The notes: generated by a model not told the origin, from the sequence alone. A DNA stretch of 45,967 nucleotides from Paludibacteraceae bacterium (GCA_017962085.1 JAGCWA010000045.1:1-45967), one strand, 5' to 3'. Positions 14,498 through 23,720 are shown, counted from the first letter of the stretch. Numbers and translations are program-made.

Positions 14498-17059
14498 ATG
14501 ATGCAAACAAATTCACAATTGGAGCTTGCCTACCGGGTGATACGGGAGACAAACTCGAATCTCTTCCTGACCGGTAAGGCGGGAACGGGTAAGACAACTT
14601 TCCTGAAGCGACTGAAGGAGGAGTCGCCTAAACGTATGGTCGTGGTGGCGCCGACGGGCGTGGCGGCCATCAATGCGGGTGGTGTGACCATCCACTCGTT
14701 TTTCCAAATCCCTTTCGGTCCCTATCTGCCTGGACAAAAGAGCCTCTCTAAGGAGGTGAGTAAGCTGAGAAAGGAAAAACTGAATATCATGCGCACGCTG
14801 GACTTGCTGGTGATCGACGAGATCAGTATGGTCCGGGCTGATCTGCTGGACTGCGTCGACGATGTCCTGCGGAGGGTGCGCCGCTCTTCCTCCCCCTTCG
14901 GTGGGGTGCAACTGCTGATGATCGGCGATACGCAACAGCTGACGCCTGTCGTGAAGGACGATGAGTGGGCTATGCTGCATGAGGTCTATGATACACCCTA
15001 TTTCTTCTCCAGCCGGGCGTTGCGAGGAACGAACTTCGCCTGCGTGGAGCTGAAGCAGGTGTTCCGCCAGGAGGACGAGGCTTTCGTCGCCCTCCTGAAC
15101 AAGATACGTGACAACCAGGTGGACGACAAGACCCTCGCCGAGCTGAACAAGTGCTATCTTCCTCATTTCAACCCGGACGATAGCGAGGGCTATATCCGCC
15201 TGACCACCCATAATGCGACGGCGCAGCGTCTCAATGAATCGAAACTCTCCGCCTTGAAGACGAAGCCTCACACCTTCAAGGCGAAGATAGAGGGCACCTT
15301 CCCCGAGTATGCGTACCCTACGGATGCGGAGCTGGTGCTGAAGGAGAATGCGCAGGTGATGTTCATCAAGAATGATTCTTCCCCTGAGAAAAGATATTAC
15401 AACGGAAAGGTCGGTGTGGTGAAAAACATTGACGGTGAGGATATTGTGGTGGAGGACCGCCAGACGGGCGACCTGATCACCGTGGGACGTGAGTCTTGGG
15501 AGAATATGCGCTACGAACTGAATAAGACGACGAACGAGATAGAGGAGAAGGTGGATGGTCTCTTCGAGCAATATCCTCTGAAGACGGCTTGGGCGATCAC
15601 GATCCATAAGAGCCAGGGCCTCACCTTCGAGCGTGCCATCATCGATGCCGCCGCCTCGTTTTCGCACGGGCAGGTCTATGTGGCCTTGAGCCGTTGCAAA
15701 CGGTTGGAGGGCATGGTGCTGAGTTCGCCTATATCGCTTGCCGCCATCAGGCATGATAGCCGTGTTGACATGTTCAACCAAGAGGCGGAGACGCGTGTGC
15801 CGGACAATGATTCGCTCAAGACCATGCACCGTGATTACTTCGCGCAGCTGGCGGAGGAACAATTCACCTTCAACCCGATATCCATTCCGCTCCATTCCTT
15901 GCAACGCCTGATGGCGGAGTCTTTCTCCAAACTATACCCGGCCGTCCTCTCTTCGGTGGACGGGGCGGTGCCGGAGCTGGAGAGCAAGGTGACTAGCGTC
16001 GCGGTTCGTTTCGTGGCGCAGGTCCGTGTCATGGCGGCGGAGAGCTCCGACGTGGACCATGACGAGCGGATCAAGGAACGTACCCAAAAGGCTGCGGAGT
16101 ATTTCCTCCGTGAGTGCGAGACGATCATATCGCCCGTGCTCTCTTCCTTGGCTTCCGTGCAGACGGACAACAAGGAGTTGGCGAAGCACTTCAATGATTT
16201 GCTGACCTCCCTGCAGGAGGGCTACGATGGCAAGGTGGCGACGCTGCGGGCTTGCTCGGAGGGTTTTGGCGTGAAACGTTACCTGAAGGCGAAGTGTGAT
16301 GCCTTGCTGGAGCGTAAGTCTTCCCAAGCCGAGAAGCCTCAGAAGACCCCACCTCGCACGGAGGATGTCACGCACCCCGAATTGTACGAGGAGCTTCGGA
16401 AGTGGCGCAGGGAGATCGCTGACGATGAGGGTCTTCCCGCATATATGGTCTTGTCTCAGAACGCATTGATCGGTATTGCGAATTTTTTGCCGACGAATGA
16501 GAATGAGCTCTTGTTAATCCGTGGCATGGGTAAGCAGAAGGTGCGTACGTACGGGGAGGAGATCATCTCCATCGTGCAGGCGTGTATGGACCAATACGGA
16601 TACCAAAGGTCATCCCTGTTGGACGATTTTGCCACTAATGCGTCCGCCTCGTCGAAGAAGGCTGGCAAGAAGAAGAGGATGGTCGGGGAGACGTTCGCCA
16701 TCACGCTGAACCTCTTTAGGCAGGGGAAAACGGTGAAGGAGATCTCCGAGGAGCGTGGCTTGGTGGAGAGCACCATCGAGTCTCATCTGCTGCGTTGTGT
16801 GGAACGAGGCGAACTGGGTGCGGAGGTGATCTGCCCGCCGGATAGGCTGAAGGAGGTGTCTGCCTTCATCGCCCAACATCCCGACATGGGAGTCAGCGAC
16901 CTGCGCAAGGAGTGCGGGGAGAAGTACACTTGGGCGGAGATACGGCTGGCGTTGATGGAAAACAAAAAGGCGGCGGTGACCTCTGAATCACCTAAAGGGA
17001 AGGACGATGGTCTAGGCCTTTCCTCCGTTATGGATTGGATTAAACATATAAATATATAA
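14498..17059 (+). CDS. Pif1-like superfamily 1 helicase with C-terminal HRDC and helix-turn-helix domains
   Basis: Pif1-type helicases unwind DNA 5'-to-3' and can resolve difficult structures. Counting from 14498 the protein has 853 residues. The Walker A motif GKAGTGKTT is at 26-34, DEIS stands for Walker B, GDTQQLTPV for motif III, and WAITIHKSQGLTFERA with VYVALSRC for the C-terminal helicase motifs. An HRDC domain follows (about 630-705), which binds nucleic acids in RecQ helicases, and then a helix-turn-helix of the YpbB/HTH_40 type (about 735-815; GKTVKEISEERGLVESTIESH). I prefer the start at 14498 (MMQTNSQLELAYR) because known relatives begin just there; an ATG at 14465 overlapping the prmA stop is also possible and adds 11 residues. 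Its cellular task cannot be read from the neighbours. Confidence 0.9.
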   Translation: MMQTNSQLELAYRVIRETNSNLFLTGKAGTGKTTFLKRLKEESPKRMVVVAPTGVAAINAGGVTIHSFFQIPFGPYLPGQKSLSKEVSKLRKEKLNIMRTLDLLVIDEISMVRADLLDCVDDVLRRVRRSSSPFGGVQLLMIGDTQQLTPVVKDDEWAMLHEVYDTPYFFSSRALRGTNFACVELKQVFRQEDEAFVALLNKIRDNQVDDKTLAELNKCYLPHFNPDDSEGYIRLTTHNATAQRLNESKLSALKTKPHTFKAKIEGTFPEYAYPTDAELVLKENAQVMFIKNDSSPEKRYYNGKVGVVKNIDGEDIVVEDRQTGDLITVGRESWENMRYELNKTTNEIEEKVDGLFEQYPLKTAWAITIHKSQGLTFERAIIDAAASFSHGQVYVALSRCKRLEGMVLSSPISLAAIRHDSRVDMFNQEAETRVPDNDSLKTMHRDYFAQLAEEQFTFNPISIPLHSLQRLMAESFSKLYPAVLSSVDGAVPELESKVTSVAVRFVAQVRVMAAESSDVDHDERIKERTQKAAEYFLRECETIISPVLSSLASVQTDNKELAKHFNDLLTSLQEGYDGKVATLRACSEGFGVKRYLKAKCDALLERKSSQAEKPQKTPPRTEDVTHPELYEELRKWRREIADDEGLPAYMVLSQNALIGIANFLPTNENELLLIRGMGKQKVRTYGEEIISIVQACMDQYGYQRSSLLDDFATNASASSKKAGKKKRMVGETFAITLNLFRQGKTVKEISEERGLVESTIESHLLRCVERGELGAEVICPPDRLKEVSAFIAQHPDMGVSDLRKECGEKYTWAEIRLALMENKKAAVTSESPKGKDDGLGLSSVMDWIKHINI

Positions 17060-17065
17060 TTTGCT

Positions 17066-18109
17066 ATGAGACTGAAAACATGTATGGCGGCGCTTGCTTC
17101 TGTTTTGATGCTTGCTCCATCTTGTAAGAAAATTTACGAGGAGAATTATTACAACACAACGAATGAGAGTGTTTATAACTACGAGTATTACCAGAAGGTG
17201 CTTTTGGACCAGAAGGAGATTACGGATGACATCCGTCCGCCTTACCTGAAAAAGGGTGATACGGTGGCGGTGTTCGCCGCATCGAACAAGGTGACGAAAA
17301 GTGAGCTCTCCGCTGGTATCGCCAAGCTGAAGGAGTGGGGGCTCAATGTGGTTGAGGCTGACAACCTCTATGAGGACGACGGACGCTATGCGGGCACGCA
17401 GTCGCAACGTATCCTCGGTCTGCAGAAATTGATCGACAACCCTAACATCAAGGCGTTGTTCTCCGCCCGTGGCGGTTACGGGGCGGCGCAGGTGATTCCG
17501 TTCCTGGACTTGGAGAAACTGAAGGACCAGCCTAAGTGGGCCGTCGGCTACAGCGATGTGACCGCTTTGCATGTGGCCTTGAATAACCTCGGCATCGAGA
17601 GCATACATGGCCCTATGGTGAATAAGATGACTGATGCGGAGAGCGTGGAGACGCTTCGCAAGGCGTTGTTCGGCGAGACGGTATCCTATTCGTTCCCTAC
17701 CACCCAGGATTGTATCACTGGCAAAGGGGAGGGACGCTTGGTGGGCGGTAACCTCTCCCTCATCTATAGCTTGGGCGGCACGTTGTTCGACCTGAACGCG
17801 AAGGACGCCATCCTGCTGATTGAGGACACGGGCGAGAGCAACTACCACTTGGACCGTATGCTGACGAACCTGAAGCTGAGCGGTAAGCTGGACTGCATCA
17901 AAGGCTTGGTGGTGGGTGAGTTCACCAATATGAACCAAGGCTCGGACAAGCCGATCAATGAGATCATCCTGAGCAAGGTGAAGGATTTGGGTATCCCTGT
18001 GATGTATGGTTTGGGGGTCGGTCATGGAACCCCTAACTATGCGGTTTATATGGGACGTCAGGCGAAGCTGGTTGTCGCGAACGACAAGGCTACGCTCACG
18101 TTTGAATGA
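17066..18109 (+). CDS. Lipoprotein muramoyltetrapeptide LD-carboxypeptidase (peptidase S66)
   Basis: S66 peptidases remove the terminal D-Ala from muropeptide tetrapeptides during cell-wall recycling. This 347-residue protein carries an N-terminal lipoprotein signal ending APS-Cys20 and a short linker rich in Asn, Tyr and Glu, then the S66 domain (about 55-345). The catalytic triad is visible: Ser163 in GYSDVT, Glu253 in LIEDTGES and His320 in GVGHGTPN. LdcA of E. coli is cytoplasmic; a lipid-anchored form would work in the periplasm, which is a difference worth noting. The gene starts six bases after the helicase stop and lies 18 bases before radA, so it belongs to the same transcription unit, probably by packing and not by shared function. 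Confidence 0.93.
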   Translation: MRLKTCMAALASVLMLAPSCKKIYEENYYNTTNESVYNYEYYQKVLLDQKEITDDIRPPYLKKGDTVAVFAASNKVTKSELSAGIAKLKEWGLNVVEADNLYEDDGRYAGTQSQRILGLQKLIDNPNIKALFSARGGYGAAQVIPFLDLEKLKDQPKWAVGYSDVTALHVALNNLGIESIHGPMVNKMTDAESVETLRKALFGETVSYSFPTTQDCITGKGEGRLVGGNLSLIYSLGGTLFDLNAKDAILLIEDTGESNYHLDRMLTNLKLSGKLDCIKGLVVGEFTNMNQGSDKPINEIILSKVKDLGIPVMYGLGVGHGTPNYAVYMGRQAKLVVANDKATLTFE

Positions 18110-18127
18110 TTGATAAACTGAAAAATT

Positions 18128-19498
18128 ATGGCAAAGACAAAATCCGTATATGTGTGCCAGAACTGTGGCGCGGAGGCTCCGAAGTGGGTGGGCAAATGCC
18201 CTGCCTGCGGAGAGTGGAACACCTACGTCGAGGAGGTGGTGCGGAAGGAGAGTGCGAAGAGTGGACAATCGCTCCATTTCATACCCGACAACGGCAGCTC
18301 CAAACCAGTCTGCATCGATGATGTGGAGACCTCGGAGGAGGTGCGTGACGACACGGGCAACAATGAGTTCAACCGTGTCTTGGGCGGCGGCATCGTGCCG
18401 GGCTCCCTCACGCTGATCGGTGGCGAACCGGGCATCGGTAAGTCCACCCTCATCCTCCAAATCGTGCTGAGCCTCTTCAACAAGAAGACCCTTTACGTCT
18501 CGGGCGAGGAGAGCGTCAAACAGTTGAAGCTACGTGCGGATCGCCTCTCCGTGAAGTCCAACCCGAACTGCTTCATCGTCAGCGAGACCTCGCTGGAGCA
18601 GATCTTCGTGCACATCCAGAACGTGCAGCCGGACTTGGTGGTGATCGACTCGATCCAGACCATCAGCACGGAGTTGGTGGAGTCTTCCCCGGGCAGCGTC
18701 TCCCAGGTGCGCGAGTGCGCCGCCGCCATCTTGAAGTTCGCCAAGGAGAGCGGGGTGCCGGTCCTGATGGTGGGCCACATCAACAAGGAGGGCAACATCG
18801 CCGGACCGAAGGTGCTGGAGCATATCGTGGACACGGTCCTGCAGTTCGAGGGCGACCAGCACTACATGTATCGCATCCTCCGTTCCATCAAGAACCGCTT
18901 CGGAAGCACCTCCGAACTGGGCATCTACGAGATGATGCAGTCCGGTCTGCGTGAGGTCACGAACCCATCCGAGCTCCTGCTGAGCAATAACCATACGGGT
19001 TTGAGCGGTACGGCTGTCGGTGTGGCCATCGAGGGGGTACGTCCCTTCCTGATCGAGGTGCAGTCGCTCGTGAGCTCCGCCGCATACGGTACGCCGCAAC
19101 GCTCCACCACGGGCTTTGACATCCGTAGGCTGAACATGCTTTTGGCGGTGCTGGAGAAGAGGGTCGGCTTCAAGCTGGCGCAGAAGGATGTCTATCTGAA
19201 CATCGCGGGTGGCCTGCGGATCAACGATCCCGCATTGGACCTCGCCATCATCAGCGCCATCCTTTCGTCCAACATGGATATCGTGGTGGATGCCCATACG
19301 TGCCTCACGGGCGAGATAGGTTTGTCGGGCGAGATCCGTCCCGTGAACCGTATCGAGCAGCGCATCTCCGAGGCGGAGAAGTTAGGCTTCAAGCGGATCA
19401 TCATCCCTGAGTTCAAGAACTTGGACGTGAAGAAGTGGAACATCGAGGTGGTCTGCGCCCGAAAGGTGGATGAGGCATTCTCGGCCCTCTTCGGTTGA
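18128..19498 (+). CDS. radA: DNA repair protein RadA
   Basis: RadA is a RecA-like, hexameric DNA motor that helps branch migration in recombination and repair. All family marks are present in its 456 residues: a four-cysteine zinc finger (Cys10, Cys13, Cys24, Cys27), Walker A GGEPGIGKST (98-107), the RadA-specific KNRFG motif (255-259) and the C-terminal Lon-protease-like domain (about 280-450). Length is normal. It lies 18 bases after the LD-carboxypeptidase gene. Confidence 0.98.
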   Translation: MAKTKSVYVCQNCGAEAPKWVGKCPACGEWNTYVEEVVRKESAKSGQSLHFIPDNGSSKPVCIDDVETSEEVRDDTGNNEFNRVLGGGIVPGSLTLIGGEPGIGKSTLILQIVLSLFNKKTLYVSGEESVKQLKLRADRLSVKSNPNCFIVSETSLEQIFVHIQNVQPDLVVIDSIQTISTELVESSPGSVSQVRECAAAILKFAKESGVPVLMVGHINKEGNIAGPKVLEHIVDTVLQFEGDQHYMYRILRSIKNRFGSTSELGIYEMMQSGLREVTNPSELLLSNNHTGLSGTAVGVAIEGVRPFLIEVQSLVSSAAYGTPQRSTTGFDIRRLNMLLAVLEKRVGFKLAQKDVYLNIAGGLRINDPALDLAIISAILSSNMDIVVDAHTCLTGEIGLSGEIRPVNRIEQRISEAEKLGFKRIIIPEFKNLDVKKWNIEVVCARKVDEAFSALFG

Positions 19499-19597
19499 TT
19501 TGTATTTTTTAACGGATAGGAGGAAATACGTTGTGTTCCTTCTGCGTTATTAGGGTGGGGAAGAATGGATTCCCCCAGTTTTAGATTGCTAATGGAT

Positions 19598-21619
19598 ATG
19601 GATAAGAGACGGTTGCGCATTTTTTCTGTGTTGTTGGTCTGGACGGTGGCTTCGTTCGCCCAGATCAACACGAAACGTATGATGGATATAGGCAGGAATG
19701 CCATCTTCTTCGAGGATTATGTGCTCTCTATCCAGTATTTCAATAAAATCATCAATGTGAAGCCTTATTGGGCGGACCCCTACTTCTACCGTGGGGTGGC
19801 GAAGATCAGCTTGGAGGATTATGTCGGGGCGGAGGCGGATTGTAGCGCCGCCTTGGAGCGTAACCCCTTCATGGTGGACGCCTACCGTTGCCGTGGCGCC
19901 GCCCGTGCGTGCTTGGGAATGTACGACCAGGCTTTGGCGGATTTCGACAAGGGCCTGGAATTCGAGCCGAGGAACAAGTACCTCATGCTCTGCAAGGGCT
20001 CCGTCTATGCGGGCGAGGAACGTTGGGACACGGCCATCGTCGCCTTCTCCGAAATGCTGAAGGCTTACCCGAACTACAAGGATGCTTACCTCAGACGCGG
20101 ATATTGCTATTTCTCGAATGGCGACACGGCCAATGCGCTCGCCGATTTCGAGAAGGTGCTCTCGATCGACCGCTTCTCACCGGACGGTCATGCGGCGCGC
20201 GGCTACGTGCTCAGCGGACGGAAGGAGCATGATAAGGCGCTCTCGGAAATGAACGAGGCGATAAGGCTGGATCCTTACTGTGTGAACTACTACGTGAATC
20301 GTGGTGTGGTCCTCACGAATGCGGGCGATACGTTGGGGGCGATGTCGGACTATGACTATGCGATCCAACTGAACCCGACCTGTACCCATGCTTTCTTCAA
20401 CCGGGCTATCCTTCGGACAGAGCTGGGGCAGAAACGTCTTGCGCTGGAGGATTATGACGAGGTGTTGGACCTGGACCCGGAGAATCATTTCGCCGTCTAC
20501 AACCGTGCTTTGCTGAAACAGGAGCTGGGGCAGTATCGCTCCGCTATCTCTGACATCTCCGTCATCATCAAGGAATACCCGAAGTTCTATCCCGCCTACT
20601 TCGTCCGCTCGGAGCTGAAGAGGAAGCTGAACGACAAGCGGGGTGCGGAGTCGGACTATGTGAAGGCGCTCAGCGTGAAGCAGCAGGGCGAGAAGGAGGC
20701 TCAATCGCAATCTTCCGACAAGACTTCCTTGCCGAAGAAGGAGAAGAAGGCCAAGGATATGGGCAACCACAACAATATGGTCGTGATGGACAAGCAGGAG
20801 GAGATGCGTCGCCTCACCTACCGCAGCGAGTCGCGAGGACGCGTCCAGAACGTGAACTTCCACGTCGAACTGGGTGCGATCGTCAAGCTGACCTCCCACC
20901 CGAAGTCTGGCATGACTATGGGGAAGAGTACCCTGTTCGACAAACGTATCAGCGTCTTCAACGGCAAGGGAATCTATCCGGAGAAACTCACCCTCTCGTG
21001 TGACGAACAGCAGATCGACAACGACCAGCTGCTCCTGTGCTTCTCCCGCATCGAACAGGCTACCCGCACGTTGGCTAAGGATTCCTCTTCGAAGGTCTAT
21101 TTCGCCCGTGCCATGGATTATGTCTGCGTCTCGGACTACGAGAGCGCCATGGAGGATTTGGACAAGGCAATCGAGTTGGGCGATAAGGAGTATGTGTGGC
21201 TTTACTATTTCTGTAGGGCGAATGTGCGGTACCAAAAGTATCTTTCCGTCGTGGAACTTGTCGACAAGGGTGAACTGACCCTGCCGGAGGGCGTGGACCT
21301 AACCATGGTGGGTCAGGTGGCGTGCGATTTGGTGCAGAAGGATTATGACAAGGTGAAGGAACTGATGCCGGACTTCTCCCCTGCATGGTACAACAGCGGA
21401 CATGTCTATGTGCGGCAACAAAACTACCAGAGCGCTTTGGACAACTTCTCGAAGTCGATCACCCTGACCCCTTCGTTCGCCGAGGCCTATTTCAACAGAG
21501 GATTAACCCATATCTACTTGAAAAAGAAGGACGAAGGAATCTCCGACCTAAGCAAGGCGGGCGAGTTGGGACTCTATTCCGCCTATAATGTGATCAAACG
21601 GTTTGGTGGAAATCGGTAG
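19598..21619 (+). CDS. Secreted TPR-repeat protein
   Basis: The product (673 residues from this start) has a signal peptide (MDKRRLRIF, hydrophobic core, cleavage near SFA-QI) and about nine tetratricopeptide repeats in its first 360 residues. A Lys/Glu-rich linker (about 365-395) and a beta-rich segment of about 110 residues follow, and then two or three further TPR units up to the end. TPR units such as DPYFYRGVAKISLEDYVGAE show the conserved W/Y-G-A-Y-A pattern. Such proteins act as periplasmic scaffolds. I chose the ATG at 19598 for the signal peptide; 19592 and 19565 are in frame, but the latter lies in the loop of a small hairpin (19557-19575). It follows radA by about 100 bases without a visible terminator or promoter. 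Function unknown. Confidence 0.82.
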   Translation: MDKRRLRIFSVLLVWTVASFAQINTKRMMDIGRNAIFFEDYVLSIQYFNKIINVKPYWADPYFYRGVAKISLEDYVGAEADCSAALERNPFMVDAYRCRGAARACLGMYDQALADFDKGLEFEPRNKYLMLCKGSVYAGEERWDTAIVAFSEMLKAYPNYKDAYLRRGYCYFSNGDTANALADFEKVLSIDRFSPDGHAARGYVLSGRKEHDKALSEMNEAIRLDPYCVNYYVNRGVVLTNAGDTLGAMSDYDYAIQLNPTCTHAFFNRAILRTELGQKRLALEDYDEVLDLDPENHFAVYNRALLKQELGQYRSAISDISVIIKEYPKFYPAYFVRSELKRKLNDKRGAESDYVKALSVKQQGEKEAQSQSSDKTSLPKKEKKAKDMGNHNNMVVMDKQEEMRRLTYRSESRGRVQNVNFHVELGAIVKLTSHPKSGMTMGKSTLFDKRISVFNGKGIYPEKLTLSCDEQQIDNDQLLLCFSRIEQATRTLAKDSSSKVYFARAMDYVCVSDYESAMEDLDKAIELGDKEYVWLYYFCRANVRYQKYLSVVELVDKGELTLPEGVDLTMVGQVACDLVQKDYDKVKELMPDFSPAWYNSGHVYVRQQNYQSALDNFSKSITLTPSFAEAYFNRGLTHIYLKKKDEGISDLSKAGELGLYSAYNVIKRFGGNR

Positions 21620-21628
21620 GCGTTGAGG

Positions 21629-22696
21629 CTATTGCTCGATCGGTTTCAGGATGATGAGGGTCTGCCCGATCTTCAGCGCATTGCCTTTTAGGTGGTTCCA
21701 TCGTTGGATATCCTCCACGCTACAGCCATATTGTCTCGAAAGCTTGTAGAGCGTCTCTTTGGGTTGCACCGTGTGGGTGATGGTGTCGGTGACGACGGGT
21801 GTCGGCTCCTTCTTTTCTTCCTTCGGCGGAGTAGGCTCTTCCCTCCTGTTTTTCTCCTGGTCTTGTGCGGTAGGACGGGTGACGTAGAGCGATTGCCCGA
21901 TCTTCAGATAGGTATTTTTCAGATGGTTCCATTCCATCAGATCCTCCACGGTACAATCGTATTTCCTCGCTATCTTGAATAGTGTCTCTTTTTTCTTCAC
22001 GATATGGCAGAGGGGCTCCGTTGGTGCGGCGGGTTCTTCCTTTTGCGGCTCGGAAGGTTCCTCTTGCGGTTCCTGTTTCTTTTTCTCCTCCTTCTCCTCT
22101 ACAGGCTCCTGTTTCTTCTCCTCTTCCTGGTTCGGTGGTGTTATCTCCTGCGTCTCCTCTTCGGAGGTCTCGTCCGTGTCGGATGGGTATTGCTCCTTCC
22201 GTTCGTCTTCACCGATGATTCTGCGGATGCCGATGAAGCGGATGCGGTAGTAGTCCGATTCCGGGTAGTTGTCGATGGTGATGCCCTTGTTGACGGAGGC
22301 GTGGATGAATTGCAGGGTAGTATTCTTGCCGTCCGGGTTTACGTCGTAGATGATGCCCACGTGTCCCACACCCTTCGATTTGGAGTTGCTTCCTTTGAAG
22401 AAGATGAGGTCGCCCTTTTGCGCGTTCTCCAGCTTGACCTTTTCGCCTTGCAGGTATTGGGAGGCGGACGATGCGTAGAGTTCGTAGCCGAATTGGCGGA
22501 AGACGTAGCCCGTGAAACCTGAACAGTCGAATCGGTTGGGACCCTTCCCGGCGTATTGGTACCGCTTCCCGATGTGGCGGGTCGCCTCGGTGATGATGGA
22601 GTCCCGCAGCGTTAGGGTGGAGTTCTTCCCCCTCCTTGCGTATGAGGCGTAAGGCGAAATAATCAATAATATCAGTGCTATTATCTTTATTCTCAT
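21629..22696 (-). CDS. Secreted NlpC/P60 cell-wall hydrolase with two LysM domains
   Basis: This 355-residue protein has a signal peptide (1-20, YA-RR), an NlpC/P60 domain (about 30-160) and, after a Glu/Pro/Lys-rich linker (about 162-228), two LysM domains (about 230-272 and 308-350) joined by a second Pro/Glu-rich linker. NlpC/P60 enzymes cut the peptide between D-Glu and the diamino acid of peptidoglycan. The catalytic residues Cys58 (FDCSG), His112 (GHVGI) and His132 (IHAS) are all present. LysM binds glycan strands and would hold the enzyme on the wall. The -7 box at 22701-22708 ends only four bases before the ATG, so the mRNA may be leaderless. The gene is convergent with the TPR gene, whose stop lies nine bases away. 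Confidence 0.94.
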   Translation of the reverse strand: MRIKIIALILLIISPYASYARRGKNSTLTLRDSIITEATRHIGKRYQYAGKGPNRFDCSGFTGYVFRQFGYELYASSASQYLQGEKVKLENAQKGDLIFFKGSNSKSKGVGHVGIIYDVNPDGKNTTLQFIHASVNKGITIDNYPESDYYRIRFIGIRRIIGEDERKEQYPSDTDETSEEETQEITPPNQEEEKKQEPVEEKEEKKKQEPQEEPSEPQKEEPAAPTEPLCHIVKKKETLFKIARKYDCTVEDLMEWNHLKNTYLKIGQSLYVTRPTAQDQEKNRREEPTPPKEEKKEPTPVVTDTITHTVQPKETLYKLSRQYGCSVEDIQRWNHLKGNALKIGQTLIILKPIEQ

Positions 22697-22700
22697 GCGG

Positions 22701-22708
22701 CAAAGGTA
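22701..22708 (-). promoter_or_regulatory. -7 box TACCTTTG directly before the NlpC/P60 start codon
   Basis: On the minus strand TACCTTTG is followed by CCGC and the ATG. It is a perfect TAnnTTTG match and identical to the boxes at 988 and 8025. A start site at the usual distance would fall on or next to the A of the ATG. Confidence 0.6.
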
Positions 22709-22767
22709 ATCATTTTTTTTCAGAGAGAACGCATGCCCCGCTCTTCCCTCTTTCCAAGGGAGGGCGT

Positions 22768-23469
22768 CTAATCCCCGACCTGCACCTTCTCGCCAAGGTA
22801 TTTAGGCTTTTTGTGGAGCAACAGGTCGACGAACAATTTCACGCGGGCCAGCTTCTCCCTCAGCATGGTCTTGAAGCCATAGTATGCCTGCACATCCTTC
22901 GCATTGAAGCCAATGGCGGCTATGCCGTAATGCCTTGCCAGATAGATGGCCCGTTCGTTGTGGAACTGCTGCGACACGATGGTGAAGGAGGTCTGTCCGA
23001 AGATCTCCTTGCAACGCACCACCGAATCCAGCGTGCGGAATCCCGCATAGTCCAGGTAAATCCTTTCCGCCGGGATGCCAGCCGCCACCAAGTCGTTTTT
23101 CATGTCGGTGGGTTCGTCATATTCCTTCCGCGAGTTATCTCCGCTGACGATCACATAATCCACCTTATGGGCGTGGAAAAGCGCCGCCACGGCCTCGATT
23201 CTATATTGGTAGTAGAGGTTTTTCCTCCCGTCGCTCAAGTATTTGGAGGTGCCTAACAGCAGGGCGGTTTTGTTGTAGGGAACACTTTCGACAGACTGGT
23301 AGACCATCTTTTTAGTCGAGCAGGAAACGACAAGGTTCGAAGAGATGATCAAGACGAGAAGCGCACACAGCGAGACGATCAACCATCTTTTCTTCCTGAT
23401 GTTCTTAAAACTGACTTTAGATTTCAGCCATAGGACTGCCGCCCGTATTTTATCCAATTTCTTACCCAT
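22768..23469 (-). CDS. SanA/YdcF-like DUF218 membrane protein
   Basis: This 233-residue protein has a basic N-terminus, one membrane segment (about 29-48) and a DUF218 domain (about 58-225), as in SanA, ElyC and YdcF. Family features visible are LLLGTSKYLSDGRKNLYYQYR, VDYVIVSGDN, and the ERIYLDYAGFRTLDSVVR and FTIVSQQFHNERAIYLA segments. SanA and ElyC affect envelope integrity in E. coli, though the reaction of the family is still debated. I chose the ATG at 23469 because an upstream in-frame ATG (23508) would start only 11 bases from the -7 box at 23520-23527. Cys50 lies in the segment VVSCS, but the preceding segment is too far from the N-terminus for a usual lipoprotein. Confidence 0.88.
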   Translation of the reverse strand: MGKKLDKIRAAVLWLKSKVSFKNIRKKRWLIVSLCALLVLIISSNLVVSCSTKKMVYQSVESVPYNKTALLLGTSKYLSDGRKNLYYQYRIEAVAALFHAHKVDYVIVSGDNSRKEYDEPTDMKNDLVAAGIPAERIYLDYAGFRTLDSVVRCKEIFGQTSFTIVSQQFHNERAIYLARHYGIAAIGFNAKDVQAYYGFKTMLREKLARVKLFVDLLLHKKPKYLGEKVQVGD

Positions 23470-23519
23470 GTCCACCTGTGAGAATGACGAAGGTTGGTGA
23501 CCATCCACACAACCATTCG

Positions 23520-23527
23520 CAAAGATA
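23520..23527 (-). promoter_or_regulatory. Candidate -7 box (TATCTTTG) for the SanA-like gene
   Basis: On the minus strand TATCTTTG ends 50 bases before the ATG at 23469. It also marks the left limit of the AT-rich restriction-modification remnant. Confidence 0.5.
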
Positions 23528-23551
23528 AGTATTTGACGGTTAATGTTTGTT

Positions 23552-23692
23552 TTAGGGGAAATAAAACCGAATTTTGCCCTGAATATTTTTTAATCCCATT
23601 TCTGGCAACAACTCTGAAAGTAAGGTGTGAATATCAACCTCTTTGTTTATCTCTTTAAGAAACTGAAGTTTTTCTTCTTTGCTTTTAACCAT
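23552..23692 (-). pseudogene. Truncated N-terminal gene fragment (46 codons) in the restriction-modification remnant
   Basis: An ATG at 23692 opens a short frame starting MVKSKEEKLQFLKEINKEVD and continuing with IHTLLSELLPEMGL, then a few residues and a TAA. The pattern of a Lys/Glu-rich start followed by LLPEMG resembles the N-terminus of nuclease-like genes found in Bacteroidota defence loci. From memory I cannot name the family with certainty. The frame stops soon after this motif, near the left edge of the AT-rich patch, as if host sequence replaced the rest of the gene. Confidence 0.45.
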
Positions 23693-23720
23693 ATATTTTT
23701 ATTATATTATTTTATTTTAA

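Noticed and set aside
14513-15904. Antisense frame of 463 codons opposite the helicase gene
   Set aside because: The helicase motifs are on the plus strand. The antisense product has shadow composition and no domains.
17012-18460. Antisense frame of 482 codons opposite the LD-carboxypeptidase and radA genes
   Set aside because: It runs across two well-identified genes and has shadow composition.
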